64,000 nucleotides of DNA from Chinchilla lanigera (GCF_000276665.1 NW_004955481.1:286899-350898), one strand, 5' to 3'. Shown: positions 23,801-38,521, counted from the first letter of the stretch. Notes: generated by a model not told the origin, from the sequence alone. A program made the numbers and translations.

Positions 23801-26800
23801 GGTGCCTAAAGTGAGACTGTGGTGAAAGGGAAGCCATCTCCTGAAGCCAAGCAACGTTCTCCCCAAGGGTGGGCACTTGACCCCTGCTGAGGTACAAAGC
23901 ACCGACAGACTCTAAGTTGGGCTGCAATAGGGGCCCTGGCAGTTACCATCGTGTCCGGCTGTCCCCCTGGCCTTCAGAGCCTGTGTGCAGGCGAGGGAAG
24001 AGGCCCGACCGCCGCTTGATGGGGCTCCGAGACTGGTTCTTCACTGTCGCTACTGCCACTGGAGGCTGTCAATGAAATCGCCAAAGTAAGCGCACGTACC
24101 CCAAACCTAGGCCTCCGTCCTTTCCTCCTCTTTGGTCTACAGATGGCTCCTGCTCTGCAGGAGACCTCAGAAAAGAGCAAGACAGCTAGGAAGGGTAGGG
24201 TCTATGTAATAGGAGCTGAGACCCCAACACTCAAGCTACTGGCAGATTCTTTTCCTGAGTTGTTAAAGCCAAGCCCTTGGCCCCGGGTAATGATCCAACA
24301 ATGGCCACATTCTTGGGGCACCAGGGAGTCAGGGCCACCATGTGGGAGCCCCACACATCATGAAGGTCACGATGATTCAAGGGTCACAGGCTGAGAACCA
24401 CAAAGCTAGAGAGACCCTGGAGTGACCTGGTTCGACCTTTTATTTCACCAATGAGGAAGCTGAGGCCCAGAGAGGGGAGGCGATTTTGCCAAGGTCAGCT
24501 AGAAAATCACTGGCAGAATGAGGACAAGAGCCCCCAGGGCTCCTAACACTCCGTCCACTGCTCATGAACAAGTGGATCCAGGCAGGACTCATAATAATGA
24601 CATGGAGTGAGACTCACAGTTCAGGTCCACATGCACCAACAGGCAGTGCAGAGCCAGCCAAGGTTTCTGCTTCAAACAGCTGCCTGGCCTCACAGGTGTA
24701 CAGTGGAGCAGGAAAAGTTTGAGGAAAGGGAGGTGGGAGCCTGAGCCAATCTTTAGGCCCAATAGGATTCCAACCTAAGCCCCAATTTCTGCCATTCACA
24801 TGCTGTACAACTATAAACAAATGGCAAAACCCTCTGGGCCTGTCTCCTCATCTGCAGAAGGGAAATAAATGCCCTGTTCTGTTTGTATCATGAACCTTCT
24901 GGGAAAAACAAGGTAACAGGTATAAAAATATCTGACAAATTAAATTAATTGTGCAAGGCCATTTATAACAAGAATCATTAGTATCATGGAAAGTCTGTTC
25001 TGCTATTTAAAAGATGAAAAGGAAATTCTAGTCCACACAAGTCCATTTCTTGTGGTTCTCTCATCTGCCCAGAACCTGGTACAAATCAATCAGGCCTAGT
25101 TCACAGGTCCAAACAGACTCTGTCTTTGGGAACTGTATACATGGTGATGAAGAGAATAAACTTTGAATCAGGGAAATCTACAATCACATCCCAGCTCTTC
25201 AGCTTAGCCGGGTGACTTTTGGCAAGTTATTTAATCCCTCTAGTACCTGCCTCAGGCAGCTGGGACAAGGATTAGGTAAGATCTAATCTATGAGTAACTT
25301 AGTTCTGTGCTTGGTGAACTGCAAACTGAGGTGGTTACTACTATCATTAATAATAACAAAGAAAGGGCACCCTTCTCCCAGTCGCAAGTCTTAAAGCCCT
25401 GGGCAGGAAAACGCACCCCATACCATTTGGCAGGGTTGGAGACTGGGTTGTCAAAGAAAGTCACAGAACAAATAGGTTTCTCTTGCAAGCCATCCCCAGG
25501 TGCTACCTGAGACAGAGAGAGGCTCCAGAGATCATGGGCAGAAGCTGGATTACCCCCAGGCCTCAATTTCTCATATTCTCCCTGTCATCCAGCTTGCCAC
25601 ACTCTAGTTGCTTGGCCCTTCCTAAACAGGTTTTGTGGGGACTCTCCCCTGACCTCATATGCTAGCCCAGGCTCTGCTGTACTCACCGAGAAGGTAGTTT
25701 TGGTGACTTCCATGCTGTTGTGAACGATGCCCCCACTGAGGCTGCCAGGGATGCCTCCGCTGTGCAGCTTCCTCTGACTGCCCACCACAGTCTCCATGGA
25801 GTGGCTGCGCACACGGATGGCCCTCTGCAGAGAGAAGGGCAGGGTGCAAAGGCCCAGGGAGTCAGCACCGGGTTCCCTTGGAGGACCCTGCTCTTGGAAT
25901 GTATGCATTCATACATGCACATATGCACACACATACACACACATGCAACAAGCACACGCACAGTCACAGAGACCCATGCCATAGTCACTAGAGTTTATGG
26001 AGCTTTCCCATATTCTGTCCCATGCTCTGGTGAGGCAGTATGTCAGAAGGGAGCCTGAGGGGTCCAGGCCCCAGGTCCCTACAAGGTGGAACATCCTACA
26101 GGTGAGGGAAGTGAGGCACAGGGCCTAGCAGATCTGGTAACACGGGTCCAGCTATCAACTTCCTCCTCTGTAAAGGGGACTCATACATTCTACCAAGCAA
26201 CAAGGTGGGATTAAACAGGCTCTGGACTCCATGTTGACTCTCTTTTCAGAAAACTAAACTTCTTTTCAAATGTCCATACTGGACCCTCTTCTGATGTCAT
26301 CCCAAAGTGTACTTTGAGCACCTGTGCCTACACTTGCCCTTGGTGAAACTGGATGAGGAGTTCCTGCTCATCCATGCATCAAATCCGCATCAAGCGCTCC
26401 CTGTGGTTGTAGGGGCTGAAGACACACTTTCACTCCAAGCTGTTGTCTGCATGGCTGCTGAAAGAGGAGATGTGTGCTCAGACTGGGCACAGGGGCAAGG
26501 TCTCAAGAGCACAGAGTTGCTCTAGTACGTGGAGACGTGTACCCACTTAGGACCACCAAAGAGTAAGGGGCATGCTGGAAATAGTGACGTGTCCAGGAAA
26601 GCATCAGCACAATGGGCAGGTCTGTCACAGTGCATGAGAGGATGAGACAAAAGCTAAAGCACAAGATCACTGAACCCACAATGGGAATGGAGCTGGGGTG
26701 ACGGCCACAGCCTCGGACTATTTTATAAGGTGACATAGCTCTGCACAGGACCACAGAAGAGTGGTTTTGGTGCAGCAGAGCTCAGCTCCACTTAAGGGAG

Positions 26801-29800
26801 GGTCTTCTGGCTCCCCCACACGCATGATGCTCTCTTTCAAATTCTAGCATTCTAGGAAGAGGAGGTTCTCTCTAGTGACCTCCAAACTCTATCACCACTC
26901 CTTGGTCATCCAATCACTTAATACTAGAGCCAATGGCCATGCAACTTGATAGTCAAACGCAATAAAGCCTTAGGGTTGCACTGCCAGGATTTATACCTAC
27001 CTAGGCTCTCTACTCCCTTACCCACTAGCTGGGTACCCTGGTAAGGTAACTTGGTTTCACTGAGCTGTATCCGTAAAATGGGATGGAGGATGTCTACCGT
27101 GGGGCTGTCGTGAGAATACATATCATGCTTTTAGGAGAGAGCCCAATGCACTGCAAGGACCTAATAAATCTGGGTATTCTTCTTATCAATAACAAGCATT
27201 TGTTATGTGTTTCCTGTGTGTCCAGTCCCATGCCAGGACCCGGAACTTCAGTCCAGAGGCCAAAGAAATACAAGATGTGGCCCTACCTCCACGGAGCACA
27301 GAAGATATAGTCCTGAGATTGGAGCAATGACACAAGACCCAGGGCCTCTGGGGGATGCTCTGTCTGTGTTAATTAGTTGTTCAGGGCACCCCAGAGCAAG
27401 GACTTCTGGACACAGATATTATTAATGGTTCACATACAAGTATCCTCTGCCACAGGCTCTCCTTGCTGGCAGAACTAGTCTAGTCTCCTCCATGGGCTAC
27501 AGGGATAAGTCATGATCAGTCTAAGGTTGTCACTTAATATAGCATCTGGTCAGTGGAACATGAGGGAATGTCTGCTGGAGGCTTTGGGGAGAGGTTTCCT
27601 CCATGATTTCCAAAACAGATGCACCTGAACCCACAGCAGCCATCTCGGGGCCACTCCTGGAGCACACTGACCAGCTAGAGGGAAGGAAGGAAAAGAAGCT
27701 GGATGCCCATGACCAACTGAACCACAGCTTACCTGTATCTTCTCATCCTATGAGCTAACGGGCCTTCCTCTCTGTGGTGAGAGTCTGTCAGGGGAGGGTA
27801 TTCTCTAGAATGTGACATAAAGGACTGAGCCTGTTTCCTTCCTTTCTGGACCCCCCACATACACACCCGGTATACCAGCTGACAGATGTCTCAAGAGAAG
27901 GAACAAACCACTTCCCTCCTTGAAGCATCCAGGGAAGAGCTCAGTCTCTGGCAAGGTGGTCCCAGCAAAACAACATAAACACCACTCCGAACCCAAGTCT
28001 CCCCAGGACCTCTCAGGGCCAGGAACTCTCCCACCTTGGGAACAACCTGCCTGCCCCTCTATCCTGCCAAGAAAAGAAGACTCAGAAAGACCATCTGTAA
28101 AATGACAGCACCTGAAATGAGATACGGAGGGAGAATGAGGCATGGAGCCCACCAACCATGCACCTCCAATATCATCTGGCCTCTCTTGTCTGAGGCAAAT
28201 ATGCCCCTAGAAAGACATCACTTCCCTCCCTTTCCTCACCACAGAACAGAGTGGGCTCCATTTCCAAGGTTGACTTTGTGCCCTATCTACTTATTCCACA
28301 TAATTCCAAACAACAGTGTCCCATCACACGGCTGGAACATCAACCACATTCAATTCCTGCCACCCCAAAGCACCATAAAGTTATACGCCCTCTGGAAAAC
28401 TGAGGGCCAAAAGATATAGCAGCACCCTAACGTGTCCGTGAACAGCACCATCCATCTCAGCATATTTATCCTCCTTGGGGTCCTCATGTGTCGCCATCAC
28501 CATCACCATCCAAAGTGACATTTCAAACTAAACCAAAACTTTCCTTTTTCCTGTTTGCAGAGCTAGGGATAAAATGTGGACCACTTGGCCACAGCCCGGC
28601 CCCAAACTCCTCACTTGCATTCTGATAAATTCCTCACTATCTGTGTCCCAGAAAGGATTCAATGGGTATAATAAAGCCTGTGAGTTGGTATCTGGTCTGA
28701 TGAGCTTCACAGACAGGATCTTATGGAACCTATATAATACTGAGGTACAGAGAAGATAGATGAGAAAAGGTTTCAAAAGTTAAATAAGTGATGGCCCAAG
28801 GCCACAAAGCAGGTAAGAGATGGAGAGTGATCTAGGACCCAAACCCAGGACCCTGCATTTCCCCAAAATGGCTCAGATTGAAAATATAATTCAACCCACT
28901 AGTGAATTAATGTTGACTAGAAACCAGGAAGCTTCAAAGACTCCCCCCAAAAAAAACAAACTCAGAGGCTGATGTCAAGGAGAACAACACCGCTTCAAAC
29001 GTCCTTGGTTCTGCTGTCAGAATCAGCAAGGTAAGTATGAGGAGACAACGGGGAATTCTGGGAATGAGCATGGCGGCAGTCGGCTGATGGAAGAAAACAG
29101 GGAGGGGCTGCATCCTAGTCCTCTCGTTGCTCCGCAGGCGAACCTCTGAGACACGTTTGTACAGTGATGGTGACGGTCCCTGGAGAAGGTGTCACAAGGA
29201 CAACAGGACACAGTGTGTATCCAACACCTGGCATGAGACCCTCCCACTTGGATCAGTACCCCTGCCCCAATCTTAGTGAGAGAGGTGACAGTTGGCCCTA
29301 AGCTTTAACAATAATACTTGATGTGGATAAAACTGGCCAGTTTCACATTTTAGTCTGATGGACAACTGCACAGAAGCACTAGCAGTGTCCAGGAGGAAGA
29401 GAAAGAAGACTAATGGTGATGGAAAAGACAGGCCAGAGAGAAGACAGGCCTGTGAAGCCTTTGCATTGGCTTTGGGAGGTCTCCAGTGGCCGCATGGCTG
29501 TCCTTGGTCCCTTGTCTCTCCCTGGAAAATCGCATCTGCCCTCTGCTCACATCACCCAGGAATAGAATACTCACTGCCTTCAAGGCTGCCTGTTCTACTG
29601 GTTGACAGTGGACCTTCTGTGTACCAAGCTGAAACCTCAGTTTCTACACCTCTTGAGCCAGTCTATTTTATTATTCCATATGACTGTTCCTTGCTGGCCT
29701 CAGACTCTGCTGTATTCCTCGCTTATATATGGAGCTCCTGGCTTCATCAGCCTCCCAGCACACCTCACTATTTGCCTTTAAATAAGCTCTCCTTTGGGGG

Positions 29801-30779
29801 CTTGAGACTAGGGAGATGGCATTGCTTTCTCATTACCTATGTATGTCGCCTCATCTCCACCCCAAGTTTGAGCACCAATTAGTACCACAAAGGGAGAAAT
29901 TCTCTTCCTTACCAACCACACTACTCATCTCCTTACAAGCAGGTTTATGAGTCATCACAATTTAACAAACTCAACTTAAGGGAGAAAATTTAAGGAGACG
30001 AACACCAAAGGGGACACGGCTATCAGAATCAGGCAAGTAAGGGAGGCAGGAGCTCTTGGACACAAAGATGTGAATTTCCTGCCTGCTGAGATGCTCCAGT
30101 CTGGGGGAACTCTGAAGTCTAGCACTCTAGCAGGGCAAATATGAGACAAGGTGATAGCTATAATCACACAGACCATCCTTCTAAGCAGTATAAAGCACAA
30201 GGCCTGAACTATCACTCCAACCCCAAAGGCAGTGGGGCCATTCTAGAACTACAACTTCCTGTCTTGGGAGGAAAAGGAGGAAGCAAAGATGCCAAAGGCT
30301 ACGGATTCTGCCCGGCCTACTGCGCTCTATCCACCATCACAGCCACTACTTACTTGGGTTGCCTCTACCTCCCAGGGATGTCTGTGGCCTCTTCTGCCAC
30401 TAGGGGTCAGGTCAGGCCAACACATTAACTACCATAGTCCCTCAAAGGCTGGGAAATATTATTCAGCTTGCTGTGTTCCCAGTTTTGTCTTCCCTCGTCC
30501 TTGTCCTTGTCCTCCAATCCCATTCCTGTATAATGAGGTCAGTGCAGAGCTGAGCAACTTCAGTGGTTCTAAATATGTGGTACACACACACTTTATGCCC
30601 ATATTGCATGGATACATCACGTGTTGTGACTTTTCCATTACAGAGCAGTAAAAACTTGGTGAACAGCTGGCAGGGGCTGAGAACAGCATTTCAGAACAAT
30701 AGTCTAGAGATCAATACCTTTCACAGATGAGCAGTTTATAGCTCCTTTATAAAGAAAACTCGCAAGAAGATGTCCACAG

Positions 30780-30821
<42 letters not shown>

Positions 30822-33800
30822 CATGGGCTCCATCTGCAATGCTGACTCGGTATTCATCTATTTTTCCATACAAATATCTTTTAATCATGAGTCACCACTG
30901 CAAAGGTTTAGTCTTTACCATTGAAAATCTATATATTTTTAAGATTAGCATCTAAATGAAAACACAAACTTTAAAGGTGTTGGTAGAACTAGCAGGTTCC
31001 TGAGAATCCCTCCAAGTAGGTCTCTCTGAAAAGCAGGTCTAGACACGGGCGACCCAACAGGTCCGGGTCTTATGGAGGAAAATCTTCAATTACACCCCGT
31101 GGAACTGAAGTGAAACGTGAGGAAGTACTCCACATGGCATGAGGTGCAGGCAGCACAGTCAAGGGCCGCAGAGGGCCTGCTTCTTGGGGTACAAAGGGTC
31201 ATGGGCCTCTAGGAAGAAGAAAAGCAGTCCCAGAAGAAGAGAAGGGATGGATGGTTGCAATGACTTTCATCCCTGGGAATTCTCAATTATCTGCCCAGCT
31301 GCCTGTGAGATAAGGCCTTTGACAGGAAGGAGATAAATTAAAAAGCACAAGTTTTCTTCCTAGAATCATTTCAGGCACCACTTCAAGAGCAGTCCTGTGA
31401 GTATCTGGGTGCACTCTATGAGGAATGCCAATAACTCTGACACCATAGGTCTACGCAAGATGCCCACGAAGAGAAAACAAAGCTAGAGGTGGCTTCCTGA
31501 GCTGGGGAAGAACCTGGCCTGCCCCCTGCTCGGGCCTCTCCCTCTAGGAGTCATGAAAGCAATATTGACAGGGACAGGGCAAGAGAACCTGTGTTCCCCA
31601 GCTGGGAGGAGAAAAAAGCTGATCATGATCATTAGGGCTCCGATGGCTTACTCTGTGTGACTGACTGTGACAGTCCTCTCCGTCCCTCACAGCGTGACCT
31701 TGGAGGCTGGTGAGCCAGCCAAATGCAAAAACAGGTCTGTCTTCAACCTACAGGTGTAAGGATTTTAGGGTTGAAAAGAAGAATTCCCTGGATTGTTGGC
31801 TCCAAGATGAGTCATGATAAAGCCTCAAGCAACTCCTCTCTAGGAAATCCCTTCAGGAGTACAACACACACTCTAGAGTCAAACATACATCAAGTGCCCC
31901 TCCTTCCAGAGACGGGACCAGGCAAAATGCTTTCAGGCCACTGTCCTCTAGGCTCACCACCAAATTTAGCAGCTGGAACATCTCATCCACTGGACATCAT
32001 GGACAGAGTATCCACAGCTTACAAGCTTCTCCAAGTTACAAAAATATTTGAAAACTGAAAACACCATTGTTAATTCCAAAATACAAAGCGAAACATGCAA
32101 AACTCAAAGCAGTAAGTACTTCACGAAATGTGTACAAAGATCATTGTGTTAGCTAGTCAGTGCAGCTCAACTCCGGTAGTTTTATACAAATTACATTTGC
32201 TGTGGGATGTGGAACGTGTTACTACGCTTGATATGAAGTGGGGTGGGGCCTCCCAAAGAGTCCAAAGCCTTGAAAGGGCTCTAAGTGGGCCTGTTTACCT
32301 GCCTCCCTTAGACCCAAACCCATTTTCCTATTACCAGGTCTCCTATGTACCCCTCTCTCGGGGCTGGGGATTTAGCTCAGCGGCAAAGCGCCTGCCTGGC
32401 AAGCACAACCTCGTGAGTTTGGTTCCCGGTACTGGAGAAAAACCAAAAAAAAAAAAAAAAAAAACTATGTACCCCTCTCTCACCTATGTTGTCCTCCCCT
32501 CTTCCTTTTCTCCTTCATCCCTCTTTTATTTTGATCCCCTAAAGATTTCTCCTATTTCACTCTGGTTGCCACTGTCCATCAGGACTAGAACAGATGCCCC
32601 AGGAATCTCCCACCAGCCTGGACAAGCAGCTCCCCCATCCCAGCTTAGCAGCTGGCTCCAGAGAGGCCAGCAGAGCCATTCCCTGCTCTCAGCCATCCAA
32701 CCGGGCAATGGGGGACTGACCCAAGGCCTGCCTGGGCCCAGGCCAACATGAGTGGAATCTTAACTGAGTCAGAAACTGGGAGGGAGTATCACATAGCTGT
32801 TAAGAGCAGAAGCTCTGGAATCTGGGAGACCTGAATTCAACTCTGTCTCCAGGGTGACTAGGGACAAATTATTTAGACTCTTTGAGTCTTAGTTTCTGCA
32901 CACGTAAAACTATGCCCATAATCATTAAAAGTAAGGCTGAATTATTACACCAAGAGTATTATACCCATAATAACAGCCTTCCCCATAGGGCACCGAGGGC
33001 AGTGGGAGATTTAAAGTAGGATAACGTGTAAATTCTCACTTTATACAATAACAGCTAACACTCTGGAGCATTTACTGCATTGCACGCAATGTACTTTCCA
33101 GGCATTACTTCAGTGAATGCTCTGCGACAGAAGGCAAATTTATCATCCCAGTGTCATGAGCAAGAAAACTGTAGCTTAGAGACTTTAAAGACCTTGCCCG
33201 GGGCCATGCAGAGCTGGGATTTGAAAACAGGAAGATCGAATCCTAACCCTACTCACAAGGGGCCCCACGTGGTAGCTTGATTAACCGCTCTCTGATGGTC
33301 AACCCAGAGAACTTTGAGCTAAGAATCAGCAAACCTGGATGGGAAACAAGGCTCTACCTCCAAGGCGTGAGGTCTTGAGAAATCCTGTGGCCTCTCTCAG
33401 CCAGTTCCTGCATGTGTTAGTGGAAATAACAAGAAATAACCACCCAGCCAACTGCCAGATTCAAATCAGATGCTGGATATATGTGCAGTGGGACCAACAA
33501 GCACTCAGCCAGCACGCGACAAACGTTCTCTCCCACACCACTTCTGTCACTGTCCATGCTCCTTGCGGATACTTCAGGGACAGGAAGCTCACCGCTTCTT
33601 TTAGTCCCTTTGCAAATCCCAAAAGGACTTGCCTGTGTCTCTATCCCACCTGCCCAGCCAGGTCTCCAGGACCTTTCCAGGTGGGACGAATTACTGCAGC
33701 ATCCCATATAAGCTTCTGAGGACCCCCCAAGGCTTGTGTCTTTGTTCCTGCCACCCAGCCCTGAGCTCCCCAGCAGAGAAGGAGGCAGATGACAGCAGTG

Positions 33801-36800
33801 ACACACTGGCTCCTCTCTCACTGGTGCCTGTCCCTTCTTATCAGAGTGTGGGCCAGAAGGATGGAGGCAGAGGATGCTACAGATGCTGCTGGCTGCTCCA
33901 ACCTCTCATGCTCCTGCCCAGCCTGCCCTCTCCAAACACCTGGCATGTTCCTGTTAGTCCTTTCTCCTATGACCAGCCCTGGAATCCTGGCTCTAGGCTT
34001 GGGATCTCAGGGACTTCAGGGCACTTCCCTTCCTTATCCCACTCCTCCCTGACACAGCAACCCTCTACCACCACCGACATCCATACCTTAAAAGACTCCA
34101 GGAAGCCCCCATGGCCCCCATTCTCAAACTTGTCCTCCTCAGGACCCAGTCCTAGCATGGCCTGTGTGTGCGTGTGCAGGTCATCATGAAGGTTGTCCAA
34201 GAGGGCGGCCCTGGTCCGGTCCTAGAAGGGAACAGGGTACAAGTGGAGAAGTTGGTACTGGCAGCAGAGATGCGCTCCTCCTGGAGGTCTAGGGCTGCTA
34301 GTCTGCTACCACATCCCTGCCACAGGGTAGACGCAGAGCCAGACTGGACTTCATGCTCACAAATGCTGCTGTTAAAGCAAATGCTCTACGCACAGCCCTC
34401 TGCTCTCATTCCTCTGCACCTTGTCCCTGGGCCATCCCCCAACTCACACAGCTTTCCCCGGGGCAGAGACACCCCCGCCACAGCTTTTCCAGCCAGGTGT
34501 CTGCCCAAAGCCACACATGCAGCCTCCAGGGAGCGCCATTCACACAGACCAACAAGAGCCACTGCAGCAGCCAGGCCTTGGCAGACACCCCAGGGAAGCA
34601 GGTGCTAACAGAACTGCCTCCCAGCCATTGCTAGGTCACCAGAGCCCAAGCCAAAGGTCCACAAATTGCCCTGAAATTCCACTTGCCCCCACTCTTATCC
34701 CCAAGGGTCCATCCTATCCAAACCATTTCCCCATGTAAGTCTTCATCATCTCTCTTAGGCACCTGCTAATTGCTTCTAACTGGCCACCTTTCCTGCTTTT
34801 CTTCCCCTTTAACCTGTCCTCTCTACTGCTGAGTAATCTTTCCAGCATGCAAATCAAACACTGTCTCACCTAAGAACTTTATAGCACTAATAACCTTCAA
34901 CTCTCAGGCTTTCTTGCTCTGCACTGACCCCTTCTGCAGCTGAGCCTCCACCTCTCCAGCCCCCTGTGAAACCTTCTACTGGGCCACAACAGACGCTCAG
35001 GAGCTCCTGCATGGCGTCATGCTCTGATTCTGACTGGCATTTGCTTGTGCTGTTACCATGCCTGGAATAACCTTCCCCCACTCTTTCTTCCTAAAAACTG
35101 CACTGGACATCAAGATTCAGCATCTCAAATGCCATCCCGTCTAAGAAGCCTTCCCTGAATACACTATCAGTCTCCCCTTCCCAGACAGAAGCAGACACTA
35201 TCCTCTGAGCAGTGCTGGCTCCATCACGGCCCACAGCTGGGATGGGGTATTAAAATGCATCTTCAATAAGGCCCCCTCCACTAACCTGGGAACTCTATTA
35301 TCTCGCTTATCCCTGTATCCTAGGGAACAGAACAAGGCCTGGCACTAAGGGGTACTCAGTGAATTACTGGTGAATTGTCAGCTAGACCTGGAGCCTAGGT
35401 GGAGTTTCCACAAGAAGAAGGAGTTTCCACAAGAAGAAAGAGTTCCCAGGGTCAACACAAGGCTGAGGGTTTAGAGTGACAAAATCCTCCCCCAAAAGAG
35501 CCCCAAGGTGAGACCCTGCCCCAAGGGAGGCTGGTTAGAGAAGCCTGGAGGGAGACCCAGAGCACCCACGCTCTCACCTCCAGCTTGGCAAACTTGTCTG
35601 ACTTGCAGCAAGCGTTCTCCGCATTGGTGAGTTTGGTGAGCAGGAACTCCCTGAACTCCGGGCCCTGCAACAGACAAGATGGCCCAGAATGCTCCCACTC
35701 TCTGCTGTTGCCAAAAGGCCTAAGCCACAGTAACAGGTGGGCAGAACAGGAGGTGTGGGCACAGCCCTTGCCATTTGGTTATTTCTAGCCCAGGCAAGGC
35801 CCCCCTGCTAATATGCCAACATGGAACCAAGCTTCCCTGGTCCTGGGAAATCACCCCTCCATAGTAGCATCTCCATGACTGGAGGAAGTGCTTGCTCAAG
35901 CCTCTGGAGAGGGGCATGGCATCAAATACCCCTCCACTGTGGCTCTCTGGTGGGCCAGACCAGCAGCATGAGGAGAGACAGAATAAAGATATCCCCCAAA
36001 ATCTGCAAAAGGGCCACCCTGACATTCCCAGCCCAACACTACGCTTAAGTATGGAAACCTCTGGTCTTGGGAGAGGAGAAGTTTCTTACCTTCTGGAAAA
36101 CAGGGGGGTTGGGCAGAGGGGGACCAAAAGCAGGCACATCTTCTCTCGCAGTGACAGAGACCTGAACAAAATAGCCACGTGTGGGTCAGAAGGAAAGAGA
36201 CCTTCTTGTAGCAAATCTATTCACCTCCTCTCCCACCCACTTCCCAGAATACAAGTAATATGCCCCTGTGAGCATCGCCAGCACAGGCCCTGAGCCACCG
36301 CTCCTGGAAGTGGGGCTGTGGTGTGGAGCCAGGTGCATCCTCTCCTCTGCCTTCCTAGAGGCCAGAAGCAAGTCAGGCAAGATGAAGAGGGGCAGCCAGG
36401 ACCCTGATGATAACACAGCACAAGTGCAGGAGGTGGGGGGGGGTATTACCTCATGTGATCATAATGTTAACCCCACAGAGAGGGCACGAGATTAGGATCA
36501 TCCTGACCTTACTGATGAGGAAGCCGATGCCCAGAGACACACAGTGAGCCCCTCAAAGTCATGCAGGTGATGAGCCACAGAGAGGAACAGAGACTGCTGA
36601 GCTCTCCCGTCCCAGCTCTGGGGCTCTTTCCCTGCCACACTGACTCCTGAGCCTGGCCAAGCATCAGCCTCACTTCTGGCCCTGAAAAAGTAAATACAGA
36701 TTGCATAGGAAACTGCGATCCTCAGAGCTTTTGCACAGCCAGGGGACCAGTGTCCAGGGGCCTCGCCCCTCATACAGAGTTGGCGAGTCTGGCTCAGGCT

Positions 36801-38521
36801 TGACTAACTGAGCTCCAGGGTCTGGACGAGGGTTTGAGGACGAGGGTTTGAGGGCAAGGGGCATCCGGGCGGAAGCCAGCATGATTGAACCGCGCAATGA
36901 GAGCATCCAGGTGCTCCACAGGGGGGTCACCCACCCTTGCCTCCTCTCTGCATGGAGGTGCCCTGGTTTCATCCACTCCCAGTCCCTGAGGCTGCCAGGT
37001 TCTCAGGAGGCTGCCCGCTCCCTTCCCCCAGCAGCTGCTGACGTGACTGGGCCCTGGCCTGCTGCCAGCCTCCCTGGCCCGTGAAGTGGGGCAATGAAGG
37101 GAGCCTGCCAGACCGGGTGAGCAGGCAGCCCCTCCGGAGCAGAGCCAAAGAAAGGGCCTGCCAGGGTCCAGAGAGGAGGAAGCAGGAGTGAGTCAGTCAA
37201 TACGGCCTTTCTCTCCCCAGGCTCAAGGCTGTCTACACAGTGCAAATTGCAGTGCCCAGACTCAGGAAATGGTGTGTGCTGGCTGACGTGATTTCTGGCT
37301 GGGCTCCAGCTGCTGAATACAGTTCCCCGCCACCACCCACTGTGCACTGAGGGCCCATGGCAAGAATTCCACCCATGGAGCCAGGATTGGGAGTGGGGTG
37401 GGCTGCGAAGAGCCAGTGACCGCAGGCATCTGGGACACCTGGGACAAAGGACAGGAACGCGCCCAGCTGTTTTCCCCACCCATCCTCTTCCTTTTGAGGC
37501 CTGCATTACTGTGGTCTGTGCCAACAGGGTAAGCGGCTTCAGACGCACCCTTAAATTCGTCCAAATCTTCTGGCCAGACTACCTCACTGCAGCAGCTCAT
37601 CAGAAATGCAGGGGCCTGGGGCCAGCTCCGTCCTAGCCATATCCATTCATCTTTTATCCTTGTGCTGTTCCCCCTTCTGACCCGGTTCCAATGAGGCAGC
37701 AAGGCCTTTGTTCCTTCCTTTGGGGGATGTTCGGGTTGCTTCTGAAAGCAGAAGTTGCCTGAACACAGCCCCCCACCTTCCTGTTTCTAAATCCAGCAAG
37801 AACTCGGAGTGTTGGCAGCAGGTGCGCTGAGGAACAGCATCTTCATGGCTGGAAAGCGGAAGGAACTTGGGCGTGGGGCCCTGAGGATGTGCCTAGGGGG
37901 TGAATGCTAGAAACCTGACCGAGTCCCCAGGCCCAGGTGTGGCCTGTCAGGTTAGAGGACCGTGGGGGGTTGTCCAAGCAATAGATGAGCCCTGGTGGGA
38001 AGCAGAAGAGCCCTCCCCCTCCCCAGGGGTCTGCTTCATAGGAGAGTCTGGAAACCTTGGCAGGACCCAAGGAACAGGGCAGGGTGACACCCCAAGGTGG
38101 GGAAGGAGGAGTCCTAGTGATGCACAAACTGGAATTTTCTTCTAATCGGGCCAGATGAGGACGAAATTCCTACCTGAGAAATAATCTAATGTGACATTTC
38201 CTGCATGCCTGGGTTTGTGCAGGCAACTTCCCACCCGCTCCAAGGATGCTATGAGCAGACCTGGGCAGGAATTCCAGCTCCAGGGACCCCTGGCTCTGCG
38301 GCTTCAAGTCTTACAGAAGCTAAGCTCCCAGGCTCAGTGTTCTCCCTGGAACAACAGGGCTCGCCAGAGCTGAGAGGATCCAAGAAGATTGTGCTTGTAA
38401 CACTGTGCCTGGCTCAAGCAAGCGGCAAAACCCATCACCCGGTGCTTTTTAACTTCTCCTGCTGATCTGCACTTTAAAGGGCACCTAAGATACAGCACAG
38501 CCCCCAAACCACTTCGCAATC

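Larger units (their letters stand above)
25825..34086. other. RAP1GAP2 intron, 8262 bp
   Basis: Mostly unique sequence. Recognised contents are a short CA-rich stretch at 25915-25970, a MIR relic near 28640-28860, a (CA)19 repeat at 30783-30820, an ID SINE at 32343-32481 and MIR relics at 32790-32960 and 33060-33250. 27450-28600 and 29000-30600 show nothing assignable. No missing exon is expected, since FLESFK joins RAIRVRSH directly. Confidence 0.7.

Noticed and set aside
32128..32751. 207-codon open frame on the plus strand
   Set aside because: It runs through an ID SINE and its A-tail, giving a poly-Lys run, and shows no family similarity.
33629..34189. 186-codon open frame on the plus strand
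   Set aside because: It is antisense to exon 34087-34221 and its intron; composition is Ser/Pro-rich noise.
37003..37548. 181-codon open frame on the minus strand in an intron
   Set aside because: No recognisable domain; it falls in GC-rich sequence where stops are rare, and the exons on either side already join without a gap in the protein.
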